Below the pieces are notes generated by a model. That model had not been told where the DNA came from and searched no databases. It saw only the letters and a program-made list of their open reading frames with translations. Of a DNA stretch of 64,000 nt, positions 32,478 through 43,243 are shown piece by piece. Source of the DNA: Prostheceraeus crozeri (lineage: Eukaryota; Platyhelminthes; Polycladida; Euryleptidae); NCBI GenBank assembly GCA_907163375.1, contig CAJQUW010003017.1, positions 186,001 through 250,000 on the forward strand, read 5' to 3'. How positions within the stretch are numbered: position 1 is the stretch's first letter; each line of letters begins with the position of its first letter. The position numbers and the translations under genes were made by a program.

Positions 32478-32548
32478 GGACCAAAGGTCCTGAGGCTTTA
32501 GCCGATAGAACTTTGTTCAGAGGCTTTAGCCGATCGGACTAAAGGTCC
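32478..32548. repeat. Two GC-rich triloop hairpins, intergenic
   Basis: GGACC-AAA-GGTCC at 32478-32490 and GGACT-AAA-GGTCC at 32536-32548 are linked by a GAGGCTTTAGCCGAT spacer. A third near-identical unit is at 33188-33200. They separate minus-strand genes. Confidence 0.7.
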
Positions 32549-32556
32549 TGAGGTTA

Positions 32557-33034
32557 TTACCGAACCATACTAGGACTTAGATATATTCCAGAACCATCTT
32601 TAGTTTCTTTAATTTCAATTAAATCATCAACATTGTGGAGAATATTTTTAAGAACTCGTTTTCCTTCATCAACTAATTTTAATTTACTAATAAAATTATC
32701 TACTACTCCTTCACCCCTAGCAACTTTCTCTAACTCTCTATTATGACGTTTTTGTTCTTCTAATGCTGCCGTCTCTGATTTATTTTTATTTACTGCTTGG
32801 ACAATACCAGCTGTCCCACCTGCAACACTTCCTGCTGCTGCTATGCCTCCTATTATTAGTGGAATTAATGGGAGAATCCCGCCATTCTTCTTGTAATTGA
32901 ATATTCTCGATCATTGGTCTACTTATGTAATACTTTTTTTTGTTAATCGTAATAGTTTTAGGGGTATTTTTGTCAACAATATTACGTAATTTTAATTCAA
33001 CAGTTTTATTATTATTACTTTTCGCTTGCGACAT
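32557..33034 (-). pseudogene. Glycine-rich hydrophobic virion protein, frameshifted
   Basis: The first frame (33034 to about 32,890) encodes 45-50 residues including TITINKKKYYISRPM. In a second frame downstream, GGILPLIPLIIGGIAAAG is followed by a charged coiled region and ends GSGIYLSPSMVR. The GG-hydrophobic block with a GxGIYLxP tail is common in Polinton minor virion proteins. The shift lies near 32,885. The whole would be about 157 aa. The exact role is unknown. Confidence 0.5.
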
Positions 33035-33208
33035 TTTTAATAAAAAAATTTTAAATTAGGAATTTTTAATCTATTCTAGTTATGAAAAAATTTTTAAGTT
33101 AAGAATTTTTAAGTTAACAAAAATTTTAATCTATTCTAGTTATGAAAAAAATTAATTAATCGACGAAGTCTTGGGCTTTAGCCGATCGGACCAAAGGTCC
33201 TCAGGTTA

Positions 33209-34543
33209 CTAACCTATCCTAGTCATCTTTCCATTAAGAATTTCAATAGAATATTTTACATCTTCTAGCAATAAACCATAAGCCATCAATGAAGTTGTGG
33301 AATCTTTCTTTTCAATATTAATTGTTACATCACAACCAGTCTTGATAATATCTTCAGATTGTGCACTTAAATCGAAACAGAAAATTGGATATAAATGTCT
33401 CCAATCTCCAGGAGTTAATTGTGGTTCAACTCCAAATTCTATACAAAGATTTCGATAAGAATCATATCCTTCCATAAATTGATTATTGGTATCATCGAAT
33501 CTTAATGGATCAATTGGATAACGGGTTTGATTTAATGAAACTTGTAAACTTCGAATTGTATTAATATGGAAGAGATTGTTGTTCTTATCAAAACTTGGAG
33601 AATTATTTCTTTGAAATGTTGGTAATAAATATCTTGGAGTATTCGCAGTTCTAGTAAAATGCCAGTTAAATCTTTGTTCGGAAAAAGTTACTGAACTAGC
33701 AGTACGCTTTAGAAAATTTACTGGAATTGGTTTGTTAGTATTTAATCTTTTTGCAATAGTTGTTTCAATCTCTAAACTAGGAGTAATGTGCTTAATCCAC
33801 CATTCAAGTCTATCAATTTTTAAATATGCTTTTTTTCCAGTCTTACCAAAAAAGATTAATTCATTATTTGCTGTACGATGAATTATTAATTTAAATTTTA
33901 ATTGATATGATATTTTGTCATAATCTAAATATCCGAATAATGGAGACAATGACCAATTTACTGTCTGTTTACTTTTCTTGTTAAATTCACGTCTTTCTTT
34001 ATATGCACTATTGTTTGTTTTATTTAAATGTTTTGCAATATTTTCTACATCATTCGCAATTCCTGCTGCATCTGTTCCAGCGTGAGTTAAATCATCAACA
34101 ATTAAACCATCATTAGTATCAGGAAACCAACCTTCGATTTCATACTTTTTATTATTTTCACCAATTGTTATAAATCTAAGCATTGTATCAATTACACCTG
34201 GAGAATCACTTATTGTTTCTATATTTTGAGTTGCAACATCTAAACGCATTTGTGTAAATAATCTTGGAAAAAAATTATTCTCTAGTGCAATATTATCAGT
34301 ATCTGGTAATGGTGTTGTAAAATTAGCATCACTATATAAAGGATATTCACAGTGTAAAAACGAATCAAGTAAATATAAATAACTCTGCTGATTATCAACT
34401 TCAAAAATTAAATCACCTCCAGTATTTACTCTACTGGAAGATCCGGGATTCATAGCAATTCTTATATAGTCATTCTTTTTTTGATTGCAACTGACGAACG
34501 GAGGATCGTCTAATCTAAATTTATTTTCGATAAGCGAAGACAT
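33209..34543 (-). CDS. Putative major capsid protein
   Basis: The 444-aa product has the length and beta-rich character of Polinton major capsid proteins. It has an N-terminal half with GGDLIFEVDNQQSYLYLLDS and a C-terminal half ending with FMEGYDSYRNLC, GDWRHLYPIFCFDLSAQSED and a final strand series. The DS/FDLS block and its place between pVI-like and basic genes match the element A capsid (YTIYAFDLTADSD), though overall similarity is low. A double jelly roll is inferred, not shown. The frame is intact. Confidence 0.65.
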   Translation of the reverse strand: MSSLIENKFRLDDPPFVSCNQKKNDYIRIAMNPGSSSRVNTGGDLIFEVDNQQSYLYLLDSFLHCEYPLYSDANFTTPLPDTDNIALENNFFPRLFTQMRLDVATQNIETISDSPGVIDTMLRFITIGENNKKYEIEGWFPDTNDGLIVDDLTHAGTDAAGIANDVENIAKHLNKTNNSAYKERREFNKKSKQTVNWSLSPLFGYLDYDKISYQLKFKLIIHRTANNELIFFGKTGKKAYLKIDRLEWWIKHITPSLEIETTIAKRLNTNKPIPVNFLKRTASSVTFSEQRFNWHFTRTANTPRYLLPTFQRNNSPSFDKNNNLFHINTIRSLQVSLNQTRYPIDPLRFDDTNNQFMEGYDSYRNLCIEFGVEPQLTPGDWRHLYPIFCFDLSAQSEDIIKTGCDVTINIEKKDSTTSLMAYGLLLEDVKYSIEILNGKMTRIG

Positions 34544-34640
34544 TTTTATAAAAAATAATTTGACTTTTTGTTTTTCTCAAACACAGAAAAAATTCTGCTA
34601 AAAAAATTTTACTAAAAAAATTTTACTAAAAAACATAATT

Positions 34641-35177
34641 TTAGAATTTTGCTAGACCAGCTCCGCTACAGCTTTGCTGGTTAGACCGAAGGTTGCTACT
34701 CACGCCATTACCTCTTATTTCTTCAATTGTTTTTTCATTATTTTTATTTTCATTATGTTTACTATCAGAATCCACAGCTATGTTAGCAATTTTGTTCTTT
34801 GTTTCATCTGAAAGTTTTTTTAATTTTTTTAGTTCTTCGGAATCATTCCTAAGTTTACGAATAGCTTCTAGTTGTTTTAATTCGTTTTGAGACTTGACAG
34901 CATTTGATATTGCACTAGCTGTACTACCTATAGCAGCTGCTCCTTTTGCAGCAGATGTAATCAAATCTTTATTATTTTTAATTAAGTTAACGATACTTCC
35001 AATACCAGAGAAGATCATATCTCCTTCCGTGTGAACGGCACCTGCGGTGCCTAGGAACTTTTCTGTTCCGACTGTTTCTCTATTATCATAATGATAAACA
35101 GGATTCATACGTGGTTCATGAGCAATTTTTTGATTTGAAGCAAAATGTTTAAGATTGTGTTTATAAATTATAGGCAT
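34641..35177 (-). CDS. Minor capsid protein (pVI-like)
   Basis: The 178-aa product has a hydrophobic small-residue helix (SAAKGAAAIGSTASAISNAV) at about 75-95, followed by a long charged coiled coil (QLEAIRKLRNDSEELKKLKK). This is the usual shape of Polinton and adenovirus pVI-type proteins, placed beside the capsid gene. Two GC-rich triloop hairpins lie inside the frame (35037-35051, codons for GTAGAV; and 34669-34679, near the C terminus). Confidence 0.55.
   Translation of the reverse strand: MPIIYKHNLKHFASNQKIAHEPRMNPVYHYDNRETVGTEKFLGTAGAVHTEGDMIFSGIGSIVNLIKNNKDLITSAAKGAAAIGSTASAISNAVKSQNELKQLEAIRKLRNDSEELKKLKKLSDETKNKIANIAVDSDSKHNENKNNEKTIEEIRGNGVSSNLRSNQQSCSGAGLAKF
35037..35051. repeat. 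GC-rich triloop hairpin inside a coding frame
   Basis: GGCACC-TGC-GGTGCC is a perfect 6-bp stem in a strongly AT-rich gene and keeps the reading frame. Confidence 0.65.
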
Positions 35178-35235
35178 TTTTTAGGATTAAATTTGACTTT
35201 TGAGAAAAAATATTTACGATCGGCTAAAGCCTCGA

Positions 35236-35279
35236 GGAGCTTCGCTCCGATTGGTTAGTAACCTGAGGAGCTTCGCTCC
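35236..35279. repeat. Two GC-rich triloop hairpins, intergenic
   Basis: GGAGC-TTC-GCTCC occurs at 35236-35248 and again at 35267-35279 between two minus-strand genes, so this could be a transcript-end or processing element. Confidence 0.7.
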
Positions 35280-35281
35280 GA

Positions 35282-36169
35282 TCAAGATTTACGTTTGTGA
35301 ATGGACAACAACTTCGAGATAACTTTATTAATTGACTGTTGCACTTTATCTATTGCGTCAAGCAGCGTGTGATGTACTTTAATTTCTTTTCTATTAACTT
35401 GCATTTTCTGCTGATTAATCTTCAATGCCGTTTTAAGAGCATTTAACTTAATTTTAAGAACATCTAATTGTCTTTTAACAGAATCTAACTGTTCTTTATT
35501 TTCTTTAGAGTTTTCTTGTAAATTTTTCTTTAATTCATTTTCTAAATTGATTTTAAGAGTTTTCATTTTATCAACTCTTTGATTAAGTGAGTTTACTTCA
35601 TTTATTATTCTATTCATCGTTTTCATTTGTTGAGTAATTTTAGAACTCAATTCATCAACACTTTTTTGGAATGTAGTTTGTAACTGCTTTAAATTTTTTT
35701 TAATTCTTTCAGGTAGTTTTTCTATTTCATCTTCTAATTGTTCTTTTAACATTTTTATCTGATGTTTATTTTTAATTACAGCAGATTTTAAATTTAAAGA
35801 AAGTAATCTTAAAATTTTTGATTGTTCAGAAATCTTTTTAAAAAATTTTGCTATATCTGCTTCTAGCTCTCTATCCTTTTTATCAAGTTTTAATAATTTT
35901 TCGTTTAATGATTTGTCATTAAGTTTAAGCAACTTCAATTCATTCATCAGTGGAACCAAAACATCGTTTATATATTTTTCTTTCAAATCATCGATTTGTG
36001 TATCAACATATTGTTTATTTGTTAACTCTGTATTTTGTTGCGGAAGAATAGAAAGATGCAATGGACCAGATAAAACGTCTCCAGTTTTCATGATATAATT
36101 TTCTATCTCTATTTCTAATTCACGATTATTCGGGATATATGCACCTCCACCAACATTTGGTAACATCAT
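35282..36169 (-). CDS. Coiled-coil fibre-like protein
   Basis: The 295-aa product starts with a short head. A block follows, KTGDVLSGPLHLSILPQQN then TNKQYVDTQIDDL, which matches the GD-x-MTGPL ... TKKYVD motif of phage and viral fibre shafts. From about residue 60 to the end it is an almost unbroken Lys/Glu/Leu heptad coiled coil. A trimeric fibre or spike shaft is the best inference; no knob domain is visible. It is transcribed toward the capsid genes and is divergent from the next gene. Confidence 0.6.
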   Translation of the reverse strand: MMLPNVGGGAYIPNNRELEIEIENYIMKTGDVLSGPLHLSILPQQNTELTNKQYVDTQIDDLKEKYINDVLVPLMNELKLLKLNDKSLNEKLLKLDKKDRELEADIAKFFKKISEQSKILRLLSLNLKSAVIKNKHQIKMLKEQLEDEIEKLPERIKKNLKQLQTTFQKSVDELSSKITQQMKTMNRIINEVNSLNQRVDKMKTLKINLENELKKNLQENSKENKEQLDSVKRQLDVLKIKLNALKTALKINQQKMQVNRKEIKVHHTLLDAIDKVQQSINKVISKLLSIHKRKS

Positions 36170-36275
36170 TTTTTAACAATAAAAAAGTAAAATTTTTTCT
36201 AATAAAAATAAAAAAATGGAAACCCCAAATTTATAAAAATTATATTCGTCCGCATCATCCTGTTCTTCTTATTCG

Positions 36276-37514
36276 ATGAGATCAACGGGATTTGAGAATA
36301 AATGTTTTGATAATAATAATAATAATAATCAATGTATAGATGTTAATCTTTTGTTTGAATTACAAGCCGAAATATTTAGAGAACAGACTAAAGGTTTACC
36401 TTCTATAGAAACTAATTATTGTTTATTTCCAGGTGATCCATTTATTAAATTTATGGAGATTGTAAGTAAATATAATGATGTAGCTTATGTTGAATTAAAT
36501 AAAGAAAATATGGTAATTATTGGTCATAACAATGTGTATGGTTTTATTAGGGCAGTGTTACCAATTAGTAATACTGATTGGATAGAAAATAAAATTATTA
36601 ATTATATCAATATTAAAGAATTAGTTAAAAAATTAAAATCTTTTTCCAAAGAAAAAATAAGATTATTTGTTGATGAACAAAATCAATATAACATTCACAT
36701 AGAGAGTAAAAAACATAATGAAGAATTATTATGTCAAGTTTATTATAGAGACACTATTTATAAAAAAGAAACATCAGAAATGCCGCAAAGGTATGATGAT
36801 GATACGTATATAGGATTATATTCCAACTTAAATATTAATTTATTAAAATCTTATATAAATGGTTTAGCTCAACAAGAGAAAATTTATATGTGGACAACAC
36901 CTTATACTATTAACAATGACCATAATCATAATCATAATAAACGAACTGAAGGTTCTAGGGCTTTGCCGGATCTTAAAGAATCTTATGATAATAATGATAA
37001 TAATATAGATGATAATAATATAGATGATGATAATATAGATGATGATTCAGAAACATCTGAAAATGGTGTAAATGGTAAAAAAGATTATAAAAAGATTAGT
37101 AATTATAAAAACTTATCTAAATTTCATTTTCTTACAATTGAAAATAATAATGATGGTATAGTTGAAGATACTGTTAGACAACTATGTGTCGGGTCTACAA
37201 AATTTAAATTAGGATTTACATCTAATCAATTTAAAATTTTATCATCTTTAATAAAAACTAAAAGTGATTCAGATTATAGTGGTGTTATTAAATTTTCCAA
37301 AAGAGAACAAAGACCAATATTTTTCTCTATTATATTATTATCAGATAAGAAATGTAATTTAGAATTAGATATTCCTATCAGGGAATGGTATCCAATCCCA
37401 AAAAGTGTAATTTATGATGATGATGAAGAATCAATTTATGATGATGAAGAATCAATAGTTAGTGAAAATAAATTTAAATTATCTTTTGATAAAACATTAT
37501 ATGATGAAACTTAA
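36276..37514 (+). CDS. Unknown 412-aa protein beside PolB (clamp-like layout possible)
   Basis: Two globular parts (about 25-200 and 270-380) are separated by an Asn/Asp-rich low-complexity linker (NDNNIDDNNIDDDNIDDD). The first part has an alternating strand-helix order (YVELNKENMVIIGHN ... IKELVKKLKSFS ... IRLFVDEQNQYNIHI). The second has FKLGFTSNQFKILSSLI and GVIKFSKREQRPIFFSIIL. This order loosely recalls DNA sliding clamps, and the gene is directly upstream of PolB on the same strand. I would not name it without a structure search. A degenerate GC hairpin (GGGC-TTT-GCCG, 36958-36968) lies in frame. Confidence 0.5.
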   Translation: MRSTGFENKCFDNNNNNNQCIDVNLLFELQAEIFREQTKGLPSIETNYCLFPGDPFIKFMEIVSKYNDVAYVELNKENMVIIGHNNVYGFIRAVLPISNTDWIENKIINYINIKELVKKLKSFSKEKIRLFVDEQNQYNIHIESKKHNEELLCQVYYRDTIYKKETSEMPQRYDDDTYIGLYSNLNINLLKSYINGLAQQEKIYMWTTPYTINNDHNHNHNKRTEGSRALPDLKESYDNNDNNIDDNNIDDDNIDDDSETSENGVNGKKDYKKISNYKNLSKFHFLTIENNNDGIVEDTVRQLCVGSTKFKLGFTSNQFKILSSLIKTKSDSDYSGVIKFSKREQRPIFFSIILLSDKKCNLELDIPIREWYPIPKSVIYDDDEESIYDDEESIVSENKFKLSFDKTLYDET

Positions 37515-39587
37515 TATGATAAAACTTAATATGATAAAACTTAATGTGATTAAACTTAATATGATAAAGAAAAAAATAACTAAAGAACGTGTAATATATA
37601 ATAATATAAAATAACACTCAAGTCCTTGATATTAAAATGTTTATATCTAAAATTAAAACACAAATTTTTTCTTTAAAAATTAAAAAAATGGAAAATACCA
37701 AGTTTTATTGTAACTTAAGTAAAAAAAAGTTGCAAACAAAAAGAAGTTATCAATCTCATTTAAATAGTAAATTGCATTTACAAAATGTAGAACGAGTTGA
37801 TGAAGGAAATATATTAAAATTAAATAGTTATAAAAACTATCTAGAAACATTACCTACTGATATAAAAGTTAAAAAAATGTTTGATGATTATTCACATTCG
37901 GAATATAAAAAAGTTTTTAATAGTGAAGATAAGATCCTACCAGATGGAAGATATTTATTTAGCGATACTGATGAATTTGATGAAGCTGAACGAACCGATG
38001 AAGCGGTAACAGATATAAAATATTTATTTAATGAATCTGTTGAACATAATGAAACCGATGAAACTTTTTATAATGTATTAACAAACTTTTATAATATATT
38101 TAAGAAATCTTTCAAATGTTATATGAATGTAGAAGTACTTTATACAAAAAATGGACCTGATGGAATTCCTGAAGAAATAATACAAGGACATTTTACAAAT
38201 TCACAAGAAATTCATAATGTAAATGATATGCAACCCATATTTGAATCGATGATACTTAAATTAGAAAATTGCATAATTGAAGCCCAGTTACGTGAATCTG
38301 GTTGGAGATTTGTTAAAATACTATCTAAGAAAATAGTAATTGATAAATATAAAAATAATACTGGTGGTAATTATGTTCCTTTGCCTTTCAGTTCACCACA
38401 AATAATCAACATAAAAAATGAAGATGATTATTGTTTTCTGTGGAGTATTATAGCACATTTACATCCTGCAAAATATCACAAAGAAAGACTAAGTCATTAC
38501 AATAAAGAAGAATACATAAATGAATTTGATCTTTCTGATGGCTTAGATGAATTTCCATATGATTATAATAGGTTAAAAAAGTTTCATAAAAAGAATAAAA
38601 ATTTAATAGAAGTAAATGTTTTTGAATTAAATGTGAATTATGTTTCTATTGGTAAAATTACTCCACTTTACTCAGATTCAAAAAAAATTTATTTGAATAA
38701 TAAAAATTTATGTCAATCAGAAATAGTATATAATGATAGGGGAAATTACATGCATCATAATATTTTTTACCAAGGAAATATAATATGTACTGAAAAATTT
38801 GAAATTATAAAAACACTATCACCAATAATGATTAGTCATAATAATTATAAAGGACGTAATTATAATTATGATTATGATACCGATTATTTATCTTTATCTT
38901 TAGAATATCAACAAAAATTACAAAATTTAAATGAAATTTTACAAAAATGTAAAACAGATTATCAACAACAAACAAAAATATACAAGAATGTACAAGAATA
39001 TGGCCATAAATATCAAAATAAGATAGAAACGATTCAAAAATTAAATGAAGACAATAAAGAATTAAATAATGAAGAAAATGAAACCAATCAAAAAATAAAT
39101 GAATCTTTAAAAAAATGTCTACAACAATATAAAGAACAATATGATAAAGAATATAGTTATCAGTTACAAATATTAAATCAAAATTTTCATCGAAATACAT
39201 TTAATCTTACAAAAGAAATTGATGAAACACATGAAATATATCAAGATAAATTTGAAAAACTAGAACAGACAAAACAGCCAGCACAAGCGAATATATTATA
39301 TTATCAGGGTCATTTTATATTGTGTAAAGATGTTTCTATATTCACAAAAACTTCAGATAATGCCAATTTTCCTTGTCTCCAATGTATGACAAGTTTTAGA
39401 ACTAAAGAAGAAATGAATAGACATTTGGAGAATTGCCAACAAAATGAAGCAGTCAGAAACACATTTCCTAAAGATGATTATTTAGAATATAATAAATGGT
39501 ATTTTAAAAATAAAGTACCCTTTACTATTTATTGTGATTTCGAAGCATATAATGTTAATATAACACAAAATCAAACGGAAAGTTCCA

Positions 39588-39598
39588 GGGCTTCACCC
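39588..39598. repeat. GC-rich triloop hairpin inside PolB (one mismatch)
   Basis: GGGC-TTC-ACCC sits in the codons for RASP in a spacer near the exonuclease domain. It differs by one base from the perfect intergenic GGGC-TTC-GCCC of element C. Confidence 0.55.
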
Positions 39599-40330
39599 GA
39601 TTCTGAAAATGATAATTCTGGAAAAAGTGCGCCTGAACAAAGCAAAGAAAAATATTTATTTGAACAAAAACCATTATGTTGGGGAATGTACATTCATTCA
39701 AATTATCCTGAATTATTTAAATCAGAATATTTTCAATACTATGGTGAAGATAGTTCAGAAATGTTTACAAAGAAAGTAGAAGAATTACAAAATTATTTTT
39801 CACAATTGCTTGAAACAAATATTCCAATGATGCCATTAACAGAAAAAGAAAAATTAAATTTTATTAATGAAACAAAATGTTATTACTGTGGAAAAGAATT
39901 TACAAAAAATTATAAAAATGGCAAAGGTAGATATCTTGATAAGGTAAAAGATCATGATCATCTAAATGGATTATATAGAGGTGCAGCACATAATTCTTGT
40001 AATCTTAATGCTAATAAATTTAAATATAACTTTGTTCCTCTATATTTCTATAATGGTTCTAAATATGATTTCCATCTAGTAATGAAAGATTTATTTTCAT
40101 CTGAAAAATTACAACAACAACAAATAAATGTACTATGTAAAACAGAAGAAGAATATTTTTCAATGCAATTAGGTTGTATTAGAATTTTAGATGCATTTAG
40201 ATTTTTTACTCCTTATTCATTAGATGTTATGGGAAAAACTTTGAAATCTGAACAATGTAAAATATTAAATAAATATAATTTAAAACCTTTAAAAGGAATA
40301 TTTCAGTATGAGTATATAGCCTGCGGCTCA

Positions 40331-40343
40331 CAGTCGAAGACTG
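40331..40343. repeat. GC-rich triloop hairpin inside PolB
   Basis: CAGTC-GAA-GACTG is a perfect 5-bp stem in frame (codons around SQSKTD). Confidence 0.6.
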
Positions 40344-40679
40344 ATATAACTGGAGATTTTAATTCTGTGAATAAAATTATGGAAGAAGAACAACTTCCTC
40401 CAATAAATAAATTTAAATCAACATTAAAACAATCACAATTATCTGACGAAGACTATGCAGAAGCTGAAAAGAATTGGAGAGAGTTAAATTGTAAAACAAT
40501 GTATGATTATACAATGAAATATCTTCAGATAGATGTATTAATACTAGCTGATCTTTTCGAAAACTTTCGTGACATGTGTTTAGAATATTACGGAATAGAT
40601 CCATGTTATTGTTATTCTACACAAGGTTCAACATGGCTAGCAGGATTAAAACATACTGGTGTTCAAGCCGATGGCTCTA

Positions 40680-40690
40680 GGACAAAGTCC
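40680..40690. repeat. GC-rich triloop hairpin inside PolB
   Basis: GGAC-AAA-GTCC is in frame (codons for RTKS) and resembles the intergenic GGACC-AAA-GGTCC units. Confidence 0.6.
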
Positions 40691-41229
40691 GTTAAACTCA
40701 AACATTATAAAGAAAATACATATGATAAATTATTATTTTTTGAATCTGGAATTAGAGGTGGAGTTTCATCAGTTTTAGGTAATCGTTATGTACAGTGTTA
40801 CAATAAAAAAGTAAATCCTGATGATTATGGAATAATGAAACCTTTATCTCCAGAAGAAAGTGATCAGTTTATAAAATTGTTTAATCAAAATATAGAAGGA
40901 CTTATATCAAATGAAGATAGTCAAGCAGCAGTTGATGAAATCATGAGAGAAAACTATTTGTTATATTATGATTTTAATAGCTTATATTCTTCTTGCATAA
41001 TACAAGAATTACCAACAGGTGAAATGTCATGGTGTAATATTCTTGATTATCAAAAAACATATGATGGAAATTATAATCATGGTTATATATATGAAGTTGA
41101 TTTAGTATACCCTGATGAAATAAAAGATAAAACAAAATATTTTCCTTTCTGTCCCGAAAACAAAATTCCTAATATAGAAGATTTTTCAGATTATCAAAAA
41201 TCTTTAATTCCTAAAAATACAGACCAACA

Positions 41230-41245
41230 AAAAAACTTATGTTAA
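41230..41245 (+). other. Candidate -1 ribosomal frameshift site in PolB
   Basis: The heptamer A-AAA-AAC (41230-41236) is in the correct phase of the upstream frame. The zero-frame stop TAA follows at 41243-41245. The -1 frame continues as the catalytic half of PolB. An ATG at 41239 overlaps the stop (ATGTTAA), so termination-reinitiation is an alternative. The same bases occur in element C (63978-63972). I see no obvious strong downstream stem. Confidence 0.5.
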
Positions 41246-42291
41246 CACAAAGCAATAAAGGAAAGTATGTTGTTGAAGGAAGAATGCTAGATTGGTATTT
41301 AGATCATGGAATGATTCTCACCAAAATACATCGAAAACTATTTTATCAAAAATCTAGGTGGTTAAAAAATTATATAGAGTTCAATATTGAAAAACGTAAA
41401 ATAGCTAAAAGAAATAAAGATGATTTTGGAAACGTGTTCTTCAAATTAATGAATAATGCATTTTATGGTAAGACTTTAGAAAATGTGCGTAATAGACAAA
41501 ATATTGAAATAGTTTATGATAAAGATAGGTTTCAAAATTTAACAAGGAAACCTACATATAAAAGAACTACTAGATTTAGTGATGAACTATGTGCTGTACA
41601 TTTACGTCGAATTAGCGTAAAACATGATAAGTTTAATTTCATTGGTTTCACTATATTAGAATTAGCTAAAGTATTTATGTATAGATTTATATATGATTAT
41701 TTAGCACCTGCTTATGGCAAAAACTATAAATTACACTTTACAGATACGGATTCTGTTTTCTTATAATTAACAATACCGTATAATTCTTCACTTGATGAAG
41801 AAATTAATAAAATAAAAGATATCATTCATCCTTCTGATTTATGTAAAGTAAAAGATGAATTAGAAGGAAATGAAGATTTCATAACAGAAGCTATATTTTT
41901 AAAATCTAAATGTTACTGTTATGATACAACTAATAATATTAAAACACATAAAACATTAAAAGGAATTTCAAAGGCATCAGTGGCTAATCAAATAACATTT
42001 CAAGATTATAAAAATGCATTATTTAATAATGAAATAAAAACAGCATGTAATTATAGACTTAATTCAAAAAAACATAAAATGTATTTAAAAGAAGAACATA
42101 AATTAGCATTAGATCCATTTGATGATAAAAGAAAAATTTTACCTGATGGAATAACTACTGAACCTTTTTAATTTTCTAATTTCTAAGATAGACAAATTTG
42201 ATATATACATAAAATAAAAAAATAATAAAATATTATAACACTATATTTGTATATTTTTTTATCACTCGGTAAACAAATGTTCTATCGACTT

Positions 42292-43059
42292 TCAGTCAGA
42301 GAACAATTGTTCGATAACTCTATCATGAATTTTTTTATCAATATTAAATGTAATGAATCCATAATCTTTTGACCAAGCATTGTTACACGATTGTTTAAAT
42401 TCATCTTTATTTCTTACACATAAATCTCTTAACAAATCACTTAAGTTTCTTGCATTTATTTCAAATAGTATAAATATATTTGCATTCTTTCTAATAACAC
42501 TTCCGTCTAATGAATACATACTTTGTGTTAAATAAAAAACACTACAGTTATTATGTCTACCTCTTGTGAAATAATTTCTCTGAACTGACTGATTTCTATC
42601 ATTAACACAATCATCAAAAATTACACAATGTTTCATTGTTTTATCTAGTTTACTAGGATCTTGCATATTACCACTATCATCTATTAGTTGTATCTTTATT
42701 TGCTTATTTTTATTGGTTTCAACTAACTGATTATTTTTTGTTGCTTCTTCACACCACGAACTTATTTCTTCTTCATCTTCAGATTTTTCATATTCTTTGA
42801 ATAATGAAGCAATTGCTGTTTTTTTAAGATTATTTTCAAATCCATATTTTAAAAATTGATAGACGGGTTGTTCTGCCGTTGTTGTATAAATTATAAGATT
42901 GTTATAATCCAAAAAATTTGGAGTCGTTTAAATTTTAAACAATAGATACGTTTTTCCACAACCTGATCTTCCACAAATAATTGACAAAACTTTATTAGAT
43001 AAATTTGGATGATGATTAAATTTAAGTTTTTTTTTATTTAATGGAGGTAATTCACTCAT
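42292..43059 (-). pseudogene. Packaging ATPase with one nonsense codon
   Basis: ATG 43059 opens a frame with Walker A (ICGRSGCGKT), then TAA at 42930-42928 where copy C has a Leu codon. The same frame continues to 42292 with Walker B (HCVIFDDCV) and FYLTQSMYSL, the conserved A32/FtsK-HerA pattern. The full length would be about 255 aa. Reading is otherwise intact, including the nine-A run near the start that is one base shorter in C. It would drive DNA packaging. Confidence 0.85.
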
Positions 43060-43138
43060 TTTTTAATAAAAAAAATTATTTTTATTTTATTTTTATTTTT
43101 AAAGAAGAAGAAGAAAATTAAACTTCTCTAGCTTCGCG

Positions 43139-43243
43139 TGGGAGTTTATACCTCTCGAACGGGAGTTTATACCTCCCGAACGGGAGTTTATACCTCCCGA
43201 ACGGGAGTTTATACCTCCCGAACGGGAGTTTATACCTCCCGAA
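43139..43243. repeat. 21-bp tandem repeat (5 copies) after the penton-like gene
   Basis: The unit is GGGAGTTTATACCTCCCGAAC. Each unit contains GGGAG/CTCCC able to pair around TTTATAC. It starts at the 3' end of the minus-strand gene, whose stop lies in the first unit. Element C has a single unit at the same place. The plus-strand frame of seven-residue repeats here is an artefact. Confidence 0.9.

Larger units (their letters stand above)
37637..42171 (+). pseudogene. Protein-primed type B DNA polymerase with -1 overlap and a stop
   Basis: The first frame (37637-41245, 1202 aa) has a finger-like start (FYCNLSKKKLQTKRSYQSH) and a long coiled region. It then has exonuclease IYCDFEAYN, a finger block CYYCGKEF plus VKDHDHLNGLYRG, YNGSKYDFHLVM and motif A region YYDFNSLYSS. 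The second frame (41239-41766, -1 relative) has motif B (LMNNAFYGKTLENV) and motif C (FTDTDS). A TAA at 41764-41766 then stops it; copy C has Glu there. The remainder to 42171 is in the same frame. The -1 junction lies on an A-AAA-AAC heptamer and is identical in C. Translation may begin at 37637 or at 37688. GC hairpins at 39588, 40331 and 40680 are in frame. Confidence 0.9.

Noticed and set aside
38832..39200. Minus-strand hydrophobic frame within PolB
   Set aside because: It mirrors the Gln/Lys-rich coiled region of PolB on the other strand and has no independent support.
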